DNA from: an uncultured Prevotella sp.
GTDB lineage: Bacteria > Bacteroidota > Bacteroidia > Bacteroidales > Bacteroidaceae
Assembly (NCBI GenBank): GCA_946188165.1
Contig: CAMHTW010000028.1
Location: forward strand, 1-49,422
DNA length: 49,422 nucleotides
Reading direction: 5' to 3'
The number at the start of each line of letters is the position of its first letter. Within the stretch, counting starts at the first letter, position 1. Positions 1 through 8,018 of the stretch are shown here, in pieces. A model generated the notes under the pieces. The model ran no database searches. It was not told the origin of the DNA and worked only from the letters and a program-made list of their open reading frames with translations. Position numbers and translations under genes: made by a program.

Positions 1-2273
1 ATGATACCAAAATTGGCACGTTTCGACTTGGTTCGCTCATCGCGTGTCACCTCGTCGATAGGCTTCTTATAGATGTTGGCAGCTGTTGCCGCATGGAGGT
101 CCTTACCTTCGCGGAAAACCTCTATCATCTGTGGGTCTTGCGAGAGGTGAGCCATCACGCGAAGTTCTATCTGGCTATAGTCTGCAGAGAAGAACAGACA
201 ACCAGGTTCAGGAATAAACGCCTTACGAATCTCCTTGCCGTCCTCGCCACGAATAGGAATGTTTTGCAGATTCGGATCACTACTTGATAAGCGTCCTGTG
301 GCTGTTATCGTTTGATTGAAAGAGGTATGGATATGTCCTGTACGAGGATTAATCAGCTTGGGAAGGGCTTCGATATAGGTGCCAATGAGCTTTTTCAGTC
401 CTCGGTGCTCCAAGATATCAGCCACGATTTCGTGCTTGTTCTTGAGTTGTTGCAACACTTCCTCAGAGGTGACATATTGCCCTGTCTTGGTCTTCTTGGC
501 CTTCTCGACAATCTTGAGTTTATCGAACAGAATTTCACCCACCTGTTTAGGCGAAGCAATATTGAATTGCTGGCCAGCGAGTTCATAAATACGTTGCTCG
601 ATTTCGTTCATACGAGTGGTAAACTGCTTGCTGGTTTCTGCTAATGACTGCGTATCGAGGCAGACACCATTCATCTCCATCTCCGCGAGGACAGGCATCA
701 GGGGCATCTCTATATTATAAAAGAGGTCTTCACACTCCAAGCGCTTCAACTCCGGTTCCAACTTGTTCTTCAACTGAAGGGTAATGTCGGCATCCTCGCA
801 AGCATATTCGTAAACGAGGGTGGGAGAGAGGTCTCGCATGGAGCGCTGGTTCTTTCCCTTTGGACCAATGAGTTCATCAATATGGATGGTTTGGTAGTGC
901 AGATACACCTCAGCCATATAGTCCATGTTGTGACGAAGTTCAGGTTGGATGAGGTAATGGGCAATCATGGTGTCCCACATCGGACCATCCAGATGGACAT
1001 CATAATTTCTTAACACTTCGAGGTCGTATTTTAAATTCTGCCCCACCTTAAGGATTTTTGGGTCTTCATAGAGCGGTTTAAAGATATTAACAATTCGCAA
1101 CGCTTCTTCACGATTGGCAGGAATGGGCACATAAAATGCTTTATGTTCCTCGACTGAGAAGCTCAAACCCACCAATTCTGCATCGATGGCAGAGGTTGAA
1201 GTGGTTTCCGTGTCTAGAACGAGAAAATCTTTTGTCCTAAAAAAGTCACATAGATTTCTTATATCTTCCTCTTTTTCAACGAGTTTGTATTCATGAGGCA
1301 CTGTTTTTAGGCTCTCAAAACTCGAAAATTCAGGCTCGCTCGACCCTTCGGGCGCAAATTCTGCAAAGAGATCGAGTTGTTGATTAGCAGGTTTTTGTTT
1401 ATTTTCAGTTTTTTTAAGAATCTTACTCGCCAGCGTCTTCAACTCCAATTCTTCGAAGAGTTTGGCCAGTTCACTCTCGTTGGGTTGCGAAACCTTCAAC
1501 TCGTCCATATTGAGTTCGATGGGAACATCCGTCTTGATGGTAGCCAAGAATTTCGAAAGTTTGATATCATCGACATGTTCTTCTACTTTTTTCTGCAGGG
1601 CACCCTTGATTTCCGAGCTACGACTTATCAGACTTTCAACAGTTCCAAACTCATTAATCAGTTTGACGGCAGTCTTCTCTCCCACACCAGGACAACCAGG
1701 GAAATTATCAGCAGAGTCGCCCATCAATGCCAAGAGATCGATGACAGCTTCTGTCGATGGAATGGCATATTTTGCCTTCACTTCCTCAGGACCCATTACC
1801 TCATAGCCGCCTCCATGACGAGGACGGTAGATCTTCACATGGTCGCTTACTAACTGTCCATAGTCCTTATCTGGTGTTAACATGTATGTGTCGATACCTT
1901 GCTGGCCAGCTTTAGTAGCCAAGGTACCAATAACATCGTCTGCCTCAAAGCCTTGTGCCTCAAGAATAGGTATGTTCCAAGCCTTTAATATATTTTTGAT
2001 GATAGGCACGCTCTGCTTGATATCCTCTGGCGTAGCCTCACGCTGAGCTTTATAGGCAGGGTAGGCCTCACTACGGAACGTGGGACCATGAGGATCGAAG
2101 GCCACACCAAGATGGGTGGGTTGCTCCTTGGTAAGCACTTCCTGAAGGGTATTCAGAAAGCCCATAATGGCCGATGTATTCAGGCCTTTTGAATTGATAC
2201 GTGGATTCTTGATGAATGCGTAATACGAACGATAAATGAGCGCGTAGGCGTCTAAAAGGAATAGTTTTTCCAT
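1..2273 (-). CDS. polA: DNA polymerase I, 3' end cut by window edge
   Basis: Replication and repair polymerase that removes RNA primers and fills gaps. The reading frame starts at the ATG at 2273 (MEKLFLLDAYALIYR) and runs off the left edge, so only about the first 757 residues are present. The N-terminal part is the 5'-3' exonuclease (D-rich metal-binding motifs, residues about 1-290). The middle is a 3'-5' exonuclease domain in which the three metal motifs look intact: DTETT (DxE), NLKYD (NxxxD) and YACED (YxxxD). Proofreading is therefore probably active, unlike in Taq. The polymerase part shows motif A (ADYSQIELR), and the window starts inside motif B (KSKRANFG). It is divergent from ispB with an 89-bp gap. 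Confidence 0.97.
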   Translation of the reverse strand, partial: MEKLFLLDAYALIYRSYYAFIKNPRINSKGLNTSAIMGFLNTLQEVLTKEQPTHLGVAFDPHGPTFRSEAYPAYKAQREATPEDIKQSVPIIKNILKAWNIPILEAQGFEADDVIGTLATKAGQQGIDTYMLTPDKDYGQLVSDHVKIYRPRHGGGYEVMGPEEVKAKYAIPSTEAVIDLLALMGDSADNFPGCPGVGEKTAVKLINEFGTVESLISRSSEIKGALQKKVEEHVDDIKLSKFLATIKTDVPIELNMDELKVSQPNESELAKLFEELELKTLASKILKKTENKQKPANQQLDLFAEFAPEGSSEPEFSSFESLKTVPHEYKLVEKEEDIRNLCDFFRTKDFLVLDTETTSTSAIDAELVGLSFSVEEHKAFYVPIPANREEALRIVNIFKPLYEDPKILKVGQNLKYDLEVLRNYDVHLDGPMWDTMIAHYLIQPELRHNMDYMAEVYLHYQTIHIDELIGPKGKNQRSMRDLSPTLVYEYACEDADITLQLKNKLEPELKRLECEDLFYNIEMPLMPVLAEMEMNGVCLDTQSLAETSKQFTTRMNEIEQRIYELAGQQFNIASPKQVGEILFDKLKIVEKAKKTKTGQYVTSEEVLQQLKNKHEIVADILEHRGLKKLIGTYIEALPKLINPRTGHIHTSFNQTITATGRLSSSDPNLQNIPIRGEDGKEIRKAFIPEPGCLFFSADYSQIELRVMAHLSQDPQMIEVFREGKDLHAATAANIYKKPIDEVTRDERTKSKRANFGI

Positions 2274-2294
2274 AACCATTTGTGAATTTTCGCG

Positions 2295-2325
2295 TAAAAT
2301 TACTAAAAAATTGGCGACTATCCAA
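2295..2325 (-). promoter_or_regulatory. Candidate polA promoter
   Basis: On the minus strand a TAATTTTA box (2295-2302) lies 19 bases downstream of a TTGG (2322-2325), close to the Bacteroidetes -7/-33 pattern. The last base of the -7 box differs from the usual G. It would give a short leader of about 15-20 bases before the polA ATG. Confidence 0.45.
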
Positions 2326-2343
2326 TTATTTTCATTAATTTTG
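2311..2343 (+). promoter_or_regulatory. Candidate ispB promoter
   Basis: A perfect TAATTTTG box at 2336-2343, with TTGG at 2311-2314 about 21 bases upstream, fits the Bacteroidetes sigma-ABfr promoter form. The predicted start is around 2349, giving a leader of about 14 bases before the ispB ATG at 2363. The promoter overlaps the divergent polA promoter region. Confidence 0.6.
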
Positions 2344-2362
2344 CAAGAAAATAGTATTTGAT

Positions 2363-3340
2363 ATGGATTATTTAAGCATCATTAAGCAACCAATTCAGAA
2401 GGATTTGGACGATTTTATCGCTCTTTTCCAAAGTGCCTTGACTCACGACGATGGTATGTTGGGGTCTGCTTTAAGTCATATCCGTCAGCGCGGCGGAAAG
2501 CGTATGCGACCTATTTTGATGATGTTGATGGCACGCAATTTTGGTGATATCTGTGATGTTACTCAGCATTCTGCAGTTGGTCTTGAATTGTTGCATACAG
2601 CCTCATTGGTACACGACGATGTGGTCGATGAGAGTGGTGAACGCAGAGGACAGGCCTCTGTCAATGCTACTTATAATAATAAGGTAGCAGTGTTGGTGGG
2701 TGACTTTATCCTGTCTACAGCCTTGTTACATGTATCATATACAGGTCATCAGCGTATTATTGAATATCTCGCTGAATTGGGCAGAACTTTAGCTGCTGGC
2801 GAGATTCTTCAGTTGTCGAATATTCAGAATCAAGCTATATCTGAGGAAGTCTATTACCAGGTTATCAAGCAGAAGACTGCAGCCTTGTTTGAGGCTTGTG
2901 CAGCTATTGGTGCTATGTCTGGTGGAGCTACTCAAGAAGAAATGCAAAAGGCTCGTCAGTTTGGTCAAAACCTGGGTATCATGTTCCAGATTCGTGATGA
3001 TATCTTCGACTATTTCGACTCAAAGGAAATAGGTAAGCCTACTGGCAATGATATGATGGAGGGTAAACTGACTCTGCCTGTCATTTATGCTTTGAATACG
3101 ACAGATTTTGAGTCTATGCTGACATTAGCAAAGAAAGTAAAAGCTGGCACAGTCAATCAGGATGAAATCGCTGTTTTGGTGGAATTCACCAAACAACAAG
3201 GAGGTATAGAGTATGCTGAACAAAAGATGGCTGAATTCAGTCAGGTTTGTAAGCAATATATCGATGAAAACGTAAAAGAAAAGGCTATCAAGGATTCCTT
3301 GACAGCCTATGTTGATTACGTTGTACAGCGTAATTACTAA
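2363..3340 (+). CDS. ispB: Polyprenyl diphosphate synthase
   Basis: Long-chain trans-prenyltransferase that condenses isopentenyl diphosphate units onto an allylic primer to make the side chain of menaquinone. The 325-residue length is typical of the family. The first aspartate-rich motif appears in LVHDDVVDESGERRG (about residue 85) and the second in IRDDIFDYFD (about residue 210); both bind Mg-diphosphate. The GGKRMRP motif near residue 45 binds isopentenyl diphosphate. The gene stands alone between polA and deoC and ends in a clear hairpin terminator. The exact chain length of the product cannot be read from the sequence, so the symbol is by family (ispB/octaprenyl-type). Confidence 0.9.
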   Translation: MDYLSIIKQPIQKDLDDFIALFQSALTHDDGMLGSALSHIRQRGGKRMRPILMMLMARNFGDICDVTQHSAVGLELLHTASLVHDDVVDESGERRGQASVNATYNNKVAVLVGDFILSTALLHVSYTGHQRIIEYLAELGRTLAAGEILQLSNIQNQAISEEVYYQVIKQKTAALFEACAAIGAMSGGATQEEMQKARQFGQNLGIMFQIRDDIFDYFDSKEIGKPTGNDMMEGKLTLPVIYALNTTDFESMLTLAKKVKAGTVNQDEIAVLVEFTKQQGGIEYAEQKMAEFSQVCKQYIDENVKEKAIKDSLTAYVDYVVQRNY

Positions 3341-3345
3341 ATAGA

Positions 3346-3374
3346 AAAGCGACCCTTTGAGGTCGCCTTTTTTG
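3346..3374 (+). terminator. Terminator after ispB, probably bidirectional
   Basis: Perfect 6-bp stem GCGACC (3349-3354) / GGTCGC (3361-3366) with loop CTTTGA, extended by flanking A and T runs, followed by CTTTTTTG. Read on the minus strand it has the same form and can end deoC transcripts. A second small GACC/GGTC hairpin sits at 3390-3400. Confidence 0.85.
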
Positions 3375-3409
3375 TTTAGAAGTCATCGACCTCTGGTCGC
3401 TTTTGCTAA

Positions 3410-4351
3410 TTAAAAGAACTTGACTTCCTTGCCAGCCAGATCGCTCAGCACAAGATTGGCCAGACGACTGGTTCCTAAACGGAAATAGTAGTTGTTCATC
3501 CATTCACCACCCAGAACTTCCTTGTAGATGGTGTAGTAAGTGAGGGCATCTGTCATGCTGTTGATACCACCAGCAGGCTTGAAACCAATGCGGATACCAG
3601 TTTTCTGGAAGTACTCCTTAATAGCTTGGCACATGACGTATGCAGCCTCTGGTGTAGCACTCACTTTCTCTTTACCAGTAGAGGTCTTGATATAGTCAGC
3701 ACCAGCATACATTGAGAGGATAGAAGCCTTCTTAATGTTAGCGCAAGAACCCAAATCGCCTGTTTCCAGAATAACCTTCATAGGTACCTTTCCACAAGTG
3801 GCTTTCTGTTCACGAATCTCGTCGCAAACTGTCTCGTAGTCACCAGCCAGGAATTCTCCTACGTGCATCACGATATCTACATTCTTAGCACCGTCCTTGA
3901 TAGCCAAAGCTGTCTCTGCTACCTTAATTTCCATCAAAGCCTGAGAAGATGGGAAAGCACCACTGACAACGGTAGGAATGACACCTTCAACCTCGCATGA
4001 CTCTGCAACGAGTTTTGCGAAACGAGGATAGGTAACAATAGTAGCCACATGAGGCATATCAGGATACTCGTGAGCAAAGTTGTTAACCTTCTCTACCAGT
4101 TTCAGCACGCTCTCGTCAGAATCCTGCGTTGTCAGAGTGGTCAGCTCGATAGAGCCAAACATAAACTTCTTCACTTCTGGTGTGTTGTTCTCAGGCACCT
4201 TCTCAGCAATTATCTTCTGTACAGCCTCTTTTACATCCTCGTCCTTAATGTCGAAGTTGTAAAGGTTCAGAGCCTGCTGATACATGTCTTCAAAATGCTG
4301 TGCATCGTCGTGATGATGATGCTCGTGTCCGCAATTGCAATGTTCGCTCAT
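3410..4351 (-). CDS. deoC: Deoxyribose-phosphate aldolase with His-rich N-terminus
   Basis: Class I aldolase that splits 2-deoxyribose 5-phosphate into glyceraldehyde 3-phosphate and acetaldehyde during deoxynucleoside breakdown. At 313 residues it matches the longer Bacteroidetes form rather than the roughly 220-residue proteobacterial one. Schiff-base and phosphate regions are visible: KVILETG (about residue 185), SGADYIKTSTGK with the lysine of the YIKTSTG motif, and the VGFKPAGG-like GFKPAGGI near residue 265. The first 20 residues are unusually rich in His and Cys (CNCGHEHHHHDD), suggesting metal binding. It lies downstream of the mazG-like gene with a gap of about 30 bp and may be co-transcribed with it. 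Confidence 0.93.
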   Translation of the reverse strand: MSEHCNCGHEHHHHDDAQHFEDMYQQALNLYNFDIKDEDVKEAVQKIIAEKVPENNTPEVKKFMFGSIELTTLTTQDSDESVLKLVEKVNNFAHEYPDMPHVATIVTYPRFAKLVAESCEVEGVIPTVVSGAFPSSQALMEIKVAETALAIKDGAKNVDIVMHVGEFLAGDYETVCDEIREQKATCGKVPMKVILETGDLGSCANIKKASILSMYAGADYIKTSTGKEKVSATPEAAYVMCQAIKEYFQKTGIRIGFKPAGGINSMTDALTYYTIYKEVLGGEWMNNYYFRLGTSRLANLVLSDLAGKEVKFF

Positions 4352-4384
4352 AGTTTCTCAAATTTTTAGTTAATAATATGTTGT

Positions 4385-4711
4385 CTATACTTTAAGTTTC
4401 TCGTTGTTAATATGACGTTTAGCGTCACGTTTTGTCTTCTTTTCTATTGACTTTTTCAGCTCTTCTGTCAGGTCGACGCCTGTCTGATTTGCCAGACATA
4501 GTAGCACCCATAGTACGTCGGCCATCTCTTCTCCCAGGTTCTCTTTTTCGCTTTCCTTAAAGCTCTGATCGCCATATTTACGAGCTATTACACGTGCCAG
4601 TTCGCCAACCTCCTCAGTGAGTACTGCCATATTGGTCAACTCAGAGAAGTAGCGTACTCCGTACGTTTTAATCCATTGGTCTACAGCCTGTTGTGCCTCC
4701 TTTATGGTCAT
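4385..4711 (-). CDS. MazG-like nucleotide pyrophosphohydrolase
   Basis: A 108-residue all-alpha NTP pyrophosphohydrolase of the MazG superfamily, likely a house-cleaning enzyme acting on noncanonical nucleotides. The signature metal-binding motif is split as EEVGE (about residue 33) and EEMADVLW (about residue 62), the ExxE...ExxD pattern. The C-terminus is strongly basic (KKSIEKKTKRDAKRH). Its start codon overlaps the stop of the upstream small membrane protein gene by four bases (ATGA at 4708-4711), so the two are translationally coupled. The true substrate cannot be told from the sequence. Confidence 0.88.
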   Translation of the reverse strand: MTIKEAQQAVDQWIKTYGVRYFSELTNMAVLTEEVGELARVIARKYGDQSFKESEKENLGEEMADVLWVLLCLANQTGVDLTEELKKSIEKKTKRDAKRHINNEKLKV

Positions 4712-4956
4712 AGTCTAAGAATCATTTGAGCAATGAGTATAATGATGGCTAAAAGCAGAATCATGATATTCTGACGATTTTCACGTTCGTACTCTTTCCA
4801 ATGGAAGGCTTTATAGAGAAACGTGATAAGCCATAGAAATAGTCCAGTCAGACAGGGCCACATACCAAACGAACTACCACAAATCCATGAGCATATAATG
4901 CCTATGATGACCAGTATTAGTCCTGAAACCTCCAGTTCCCTTAGATATCGTTTCAT
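4708..4956 (-). CDS. Small inner-membrane protein (82 aa)
   Basis: Unrecognised hydrophobic protein with three likely transmembrane segments (about residues 12-29, 31-50 and 62-80), separated by a charged loop (HWKEYERENRQ). I choose the ATG at 4956 (MKRYLRELEVSG), four bases past the dtd stop, over the longer frame from 5007, which would overlap the dtd coding end. It sits between dtd and the mazG-like gene and overlaps the latter by ATGA. The tight packing suggests one transcript dtd - this gene - mazG-like. No function can be inferred. Confidence 0.75.
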   Translation of the reverse strand: MKRYLRELEVSGLILVIIGIICSWICGSSFGMWPCLTGLFLWLITFLYKAFHWKEYERENRQNIMILLLAIIILIAQMILRL

Positions 4957-4960
4957 GTTT

Positions 4961-5413
4961 TTATTCTTTATTCTTTGTATCCATACAGATGGTAACAGGT
5001 CCATCATTCAACAATTCAATCTTCATGTCAGCCCCAAATTCTCCTGTGCCAACAGGTCTTGCCAGCTGGTCACTAAGTTGCTTACAAAACGCCTCATAGA
5101 GTGGGATAGAGTGCTCATGAGAACCTGCACGGAACCATGAGGGACGGTTTCCCTTTTTATAGCTGGCGAACAGTGTAAACTGACTGACTACCAAACAGTT
5201 ACCATCAACATCGAGTATTGAGCGGTTCATGACATCATTTTCGTCGCCGAATACACGCAAATTTGCTATCTTCTTGACCAGCCATTCTACATCCTCCATT
5301 GTATCCTCATTACATACCCCCAGCAGGATAAGGAAACCCTGCTGAATGCTGGCCTTCACCTTGCCTTCGATGGTGACGCTGGCGTGACTGACCCGTTGAA
5401 TAACTGCTCTCAT
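4961..5413 (-). CDS. dtd: D-aminoacyl-tRNA deacylase
   Basis: Chirality-checking enzyme that removes D-amino acids and glycine mischarged onto tRNA. The 150-residue length and fold signature are standard. The two family motifs are present: SQFTLFA (about residue 78) and NDGPVTI (about residue 137), the latter with the GPVT active-site loop. It heads a compact run with the small membrane protein and the MazG-like hydrolase, which suggests a quality-control theme. The start ATG lies only six bases after the -7 promoter box, so the transcript may be nearly leaderless. Confidence 0.96.
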   Translation of the reverse strand: MRAVIQRVSHASVTIEGKVKASIQQGFLILLGVCNEDTMEDVEWLVKKIANLRVFGDENDVMNRSILDVDGNCLVVSQFTLFASYKKGNRPSWFRAGSHEHSIPLYEAFCKQLSDQLARPVGTGEFGADMKIELLNDGPVTICMDTKNKE

Positions 5414-5418
5414 GTCTG

Positions 5419-5450
5419 CAAAGTTACAAACAATTTTTCAATCTACCAAA
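5419..5450 (-). promoter_or_regulatory. dtd promoter, near-leaderless
   Basis: On the minus strand TTTG (5447-5450), 20 bases, then TAACTTTG (5419-5426): a perfect Bacteroidetes promoter. The dtd ATG starts at 5413, so transcription should begin within a few bases of the start codon. Confidence 0.75.
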
Positions 5451-5470
5451 TGTTTTTGATGTCTTCTTTA

Positions 5471-5558
5471 GAGAAACGGCCTTTCTCAACAAGAGAAACG
5501 GTGTTTCTCTCACAGCGTTTGATAGTTTCTCTTGTACAGATACATTGTTTCTCTATTC
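5471..5558. repeat. 22-bp periodic GAGAAAC/GTTTCTC array
   Basis: Four consecutive 22-bp units start at 5471, 5493, 5515 and 5537. The first two are small palindromes with GAGAAAC on the left and TTTCTC on the right; the last two keep only the GTTTCTC half (5525 and 5547). The half-sites are spaced exactly 22 bp, two helical turns. The array lies between the uvrC stop and the dtd promoter. It could be a protein-binding array upstream of dtd, or repeated hairpins at the uvrC 3' end. Confidence 0.7.
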
Positions 5559-5572
5559 ACGGACGCATTTAT

Positions 5573-7405
5573 CTATTGTTCTTCAGAATGAAAATACTGG
5601 TAAACAATATTGGCTTTAGACACCCCTATAATTTCTGCTAATTTCTCTTGTGCTGCCTCCTTGATTTTCTTGACGGTTTTTAGGGCATTTAGAAGCTCGT
5701 CACGCGTTTTTGGCCCTATGCCCTTGATATCATCCAGCTCGGAGTGTAAAGCATGCTTAGAACGCTTGTCTCGATGGAAAGTGATAGCAAAACGGTGAAC
5801 TTCATCTTGCAATTGCGTCAGCACTCTGAAAAGTTCTGAAGTGTCCTTCATGCCTATAACTCTTGGTGGAAAACCATAGAGCAATTCGTTTGTTCTATGA
5901 CGATCGTTTTTAGCTAATCCAGCTATAGGAATATCAAGGCCTAATTCGTCTTGGACAGCCTGACGAATGACCTCCATCTGTCCTTTTCCACCATCTGCCA
6001 CAATAAGGTCGGGTAGGGGTTGTTCTTCGTCTAGTAAACGTTTATATCGCCTGTAAACAACCTCTTTCATAGATGCATAATCGTCTGGTCCTACAACAGT
6101 TTTGATGTTGTATTTTCGATAATCTTGTTTCGAAGGCTTCATCTTCTTGAAGACTACGCAAGCGGCAACAGCATCTGAACCAGAGATGTTTGAGTTGTCG
6201 AAACACTCTATCTGATATGGCATTTTTGATAAGTGTAACAGGTCCTGTAACTCCTTCATCAGACGTACTTGTTTCTGTTCAGGATTCAGCTTTTCTGCTT
6301 GTTTCAGACGATCGAATTTGTACTGTTTTCCATTCATTAGCGACAGGTCGAGCAAGGTCTTTTTATCGCCTCGTTGGGGCACAGTGATGGTCACTCCGTC
6401 CAGGTTAATATCTATCTCCTGAGGCAGGATAATCTCTTTTGCTTTGCTTTTGAAGCGTTCACGCATCTCTACAATGGCCAACTGTAATAGTTCTGAATCC
6501 GTTTCTTCTAAGCGCTTTTTGTATTCAAAGGTAAAACTTTGATTGATTTGTCCGTTAGAGACATGAATATAATTGATGAAAGCCACCTTTTCGTCGTTAG
6601 TAATCGACAAGACGTCGACGTTATCTATCGTATGGCTAACCACCTCACTTTTGGCTACAAATTGCTCTATTAACAGGTATCTGCGCTTGATTTCTTCAGC
6701 CTCTTCGAAGCGTAAATTCTCTGCTAATCGCATCATTTCGTCCTTCATGTCCCGTAACACCTCACGCGTGTTGCCTTTTAGTATTTCGCGAGCTTGAGCT
6801 ATGTTCTTTTGGTAGTCTTCTAATGATTGTTTTCCAATGCATGGACCAGCACAATTCTTGATGTGATATTCCAAACAAACTTGGTATTTTCCGCTTTCAA
6901 CACCCTCTTTTAGTATAGGTTGTTTACACGTTCGTGGATGATATAATTTCTTGATGAGTTCAAGTACTCCATGCATGGCACCAACATGCGAATAAGGACC
7001 AAAATATGTGCCGTTTTTCTTGTTGATAGTACGAGTTGGAAAGATTCGTGGTAGATATTCTTTTGTGATACAGATGCTGGGGTAGGTTTTACCGTCTTTT
7101 AATAGCACATTGTAACGAGGATTATACTTCTTGATGAGTGCATTTTCCAGTAATAATGCATCCTCTTCCGTGTTCACGACCGTATAACTGATATCGTGAA
7201 TCTTAGATACCAGTACTTTGGTCTTAAAACGGTCAACTTCAGTATGGAAGTAGGACGAAACACGTGCCTTCAGGTTCTTTGCCTTGCCTACATATATGAT
7301 TGTTCCATCAGCATCGTAATACTGATAGCTACCAGGTTTATCAGGTAGGGTACTGACTATTGCCTTTAGTTTCTCTAACCGTGTCTCGTTCTCTTCTTTT
7401 GTCAT
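5573..7405 (-). CDS. uvrC: UvrABC excinuclease subunit C
   Basis: Nuclease subunit of nucleotide excision repair; it makes the 3' and 5' incisions around DNA damage. The N-terminal GIY-YIG domain (PGSYQYYDADG...IYVGKAKNL, about residues 18-45) is followed by the UVR UvrB-contact segment near residue 200, the RNase H-like 5' nuclease (IECFDNSNISG...VADGGKGQM) and a C-terminal helix-hairpin-helix (DDIKGIGPKTR). I take the ATG at 7405 (MTKEENETRL); the longer frame starts at a TTG at 7435 and would translate through a parS site. It follows apt by 22 bp. Confidence 0.96.
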   Translation of the reverse strand: MTKEENETRLEKLKAIVSTLPDKPGSYQYYDADGTIIYVGKAKNLKARVSSYFHTEVDRFKTKVLVSKIHDISYTVVNTEEDALLLENALIKKYNPRYNVLLKDGKTYPSICITKEYLPRIFPTRTINKKNGTYFGPYSHVGAMHGVLELIKKLYHPRTCKQPILKEGVESGKYQVCLEYHIKNCAGPCIGKQSLEDYQKNIAQAREILKGNTREVLRDMKDEMMRLAENLRFEEAEEIKRRYLLIEQFVAKSEVVSHTIDNVDVLSITNDEKVAFINYIHVSNGQINQSFTFEYKKRLEETDSELLQLAIVEMRERFKSKAKEIILPQEIDINLDGVTITVPQRGDKKTLLDLSLMNGKQYKFDRLKQAEKLNPEQKQVRLMKELQDLLHLSKMPYQIECFDNSNISGSDAVAACVVFKKMKPSKQDYRKYNIKTVVGPDDYASMKEVVYRRYKRLLDEEQPLPDLIVADGGKGQMEVIRQAVQDELGLDIPIAGLAKNDRHRTNELLYGFPPRVIGMKDTSELFRVLTQLQDEVHRFAITFHRDKRSKHALHSELDDIKGIGPKTRDELLNALKTVKKIKEAAQEKLAEIIGVSKANIVYQYFHSEEQ

Positions 7406-7411
7406 CCCATT

Positions 7412-7427
7412 TGTTTCACGTGAAACA
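7412..7427. promoter_or_regulatory. parS centromere site 1
   Basis: TGTTTCACGTGAAACA is a perfect 16-bp palindrome identical to the widespread chromosomal parS consensus bound by ParB/Spo0J. It fills the short gap between the apt stop (7428) and the uvrC start (7405). Confidence 0.92.
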
Positions 7428-7958
7428 TTAGACAACCATCAGCGTTGTTACATCAACGATGCCGTCAAACAAGTCGCGACCATGAAGACCCTCGTCTCTG
7501 ATTTCTACGATGAAGTTCATATAAATTTCTTTGGGGTTCATGTGCTTTACCAATTTGTATGCAGCTTTAGCTGTTCCACCAGTAGCCAATAAGTCATCAT
7601 GTATCAAAACCACATCATTTTCGTTGATAGAGTCAAGATGCATTTCAATGGTGTCTACACCATATTCTTTTGAAAACGATTCCTTAATAACGGTAGCTGG
7701 CAGTTTTCCCGGTTTGCGTGCTAACACAACACCAGCCTTCAATCTACCAGCCAATGCTGCTGCCATCACAAATCCACGACTTTCAATACCTACAATTTTG
7801 GTGATTCCTTTGTCTTTGTACAATTCGTACAACTCATCCAGCATGATTTGCATACACTCTGCATTTTTGTACAAGGTTGTCACATCGCGGAAGTTAATTC
7901 CCTTTTTCGGAAAATCAGGAATGCAACGCAGATTTTCCAATAGCTTCTTGTTGTTCAT
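7428..7958 (-). CDS. apt: Adenine phosphoribosyltransferase
   Basis: Purine salvage enzyme converting adenine and PRPP to AMP. The 176-residue protein has the type I phosphoribosyltransferase PRPP loop VLIHDDLLATGGTA (about residue 120), the family N-terminal FPKKGINFRDVT segment and the GIESRGF motif near residue 58. The gene lies between mnmG and uvrC on the same strand and is flanked on both sides by parS sites placed exactly in the intergenic gaps. Confidence 0.96.
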   Translation of the reverse strand: MNNKKLLENLRCIPDFPKKGINFRDVTTLYKNAECMQIMLDELYELYKDKGITKIVGIESRGFVMAAALAGRLKAGVVLARKPGKLPATVIKESFSKEYGVDTIEMHLDSINENDVVLIHDDLLATGGTAKAAYKLVKHMNPKEIYMNFIVEIRDEGLHGRDLFDGIVDVTTLMVV

Positions 7959-8002
7959 ATCCTTTGGTTTTAACGTGTTTATAATAATCGTTTAGCATCT
8001 TA

Positions 8003-8018
8003 TGTTTCACGTGAAACT
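8003..8018. promoter_or_regulatory. parS centromere site 2
   Basis: TGTTTCACGTGAAACT differs from the perfect parS palindrome only at its last base. It lies between the mnmG stop (overlapping it by one base) and the apt start, 591 bp from the first site. Confidence 0.88.

Noticed and set aside
5471..5558. CRISPR-like look of the 22-bp array
   Set aside because: There are no unique spacers; units follow each other directly and no cas genes are present.
7405..7435. TTG start of uvrC at 7435
   Set aside because: It would translate through the parS palindrome and overlap apt; the ATG at 7405 gives the normal N-terminus.
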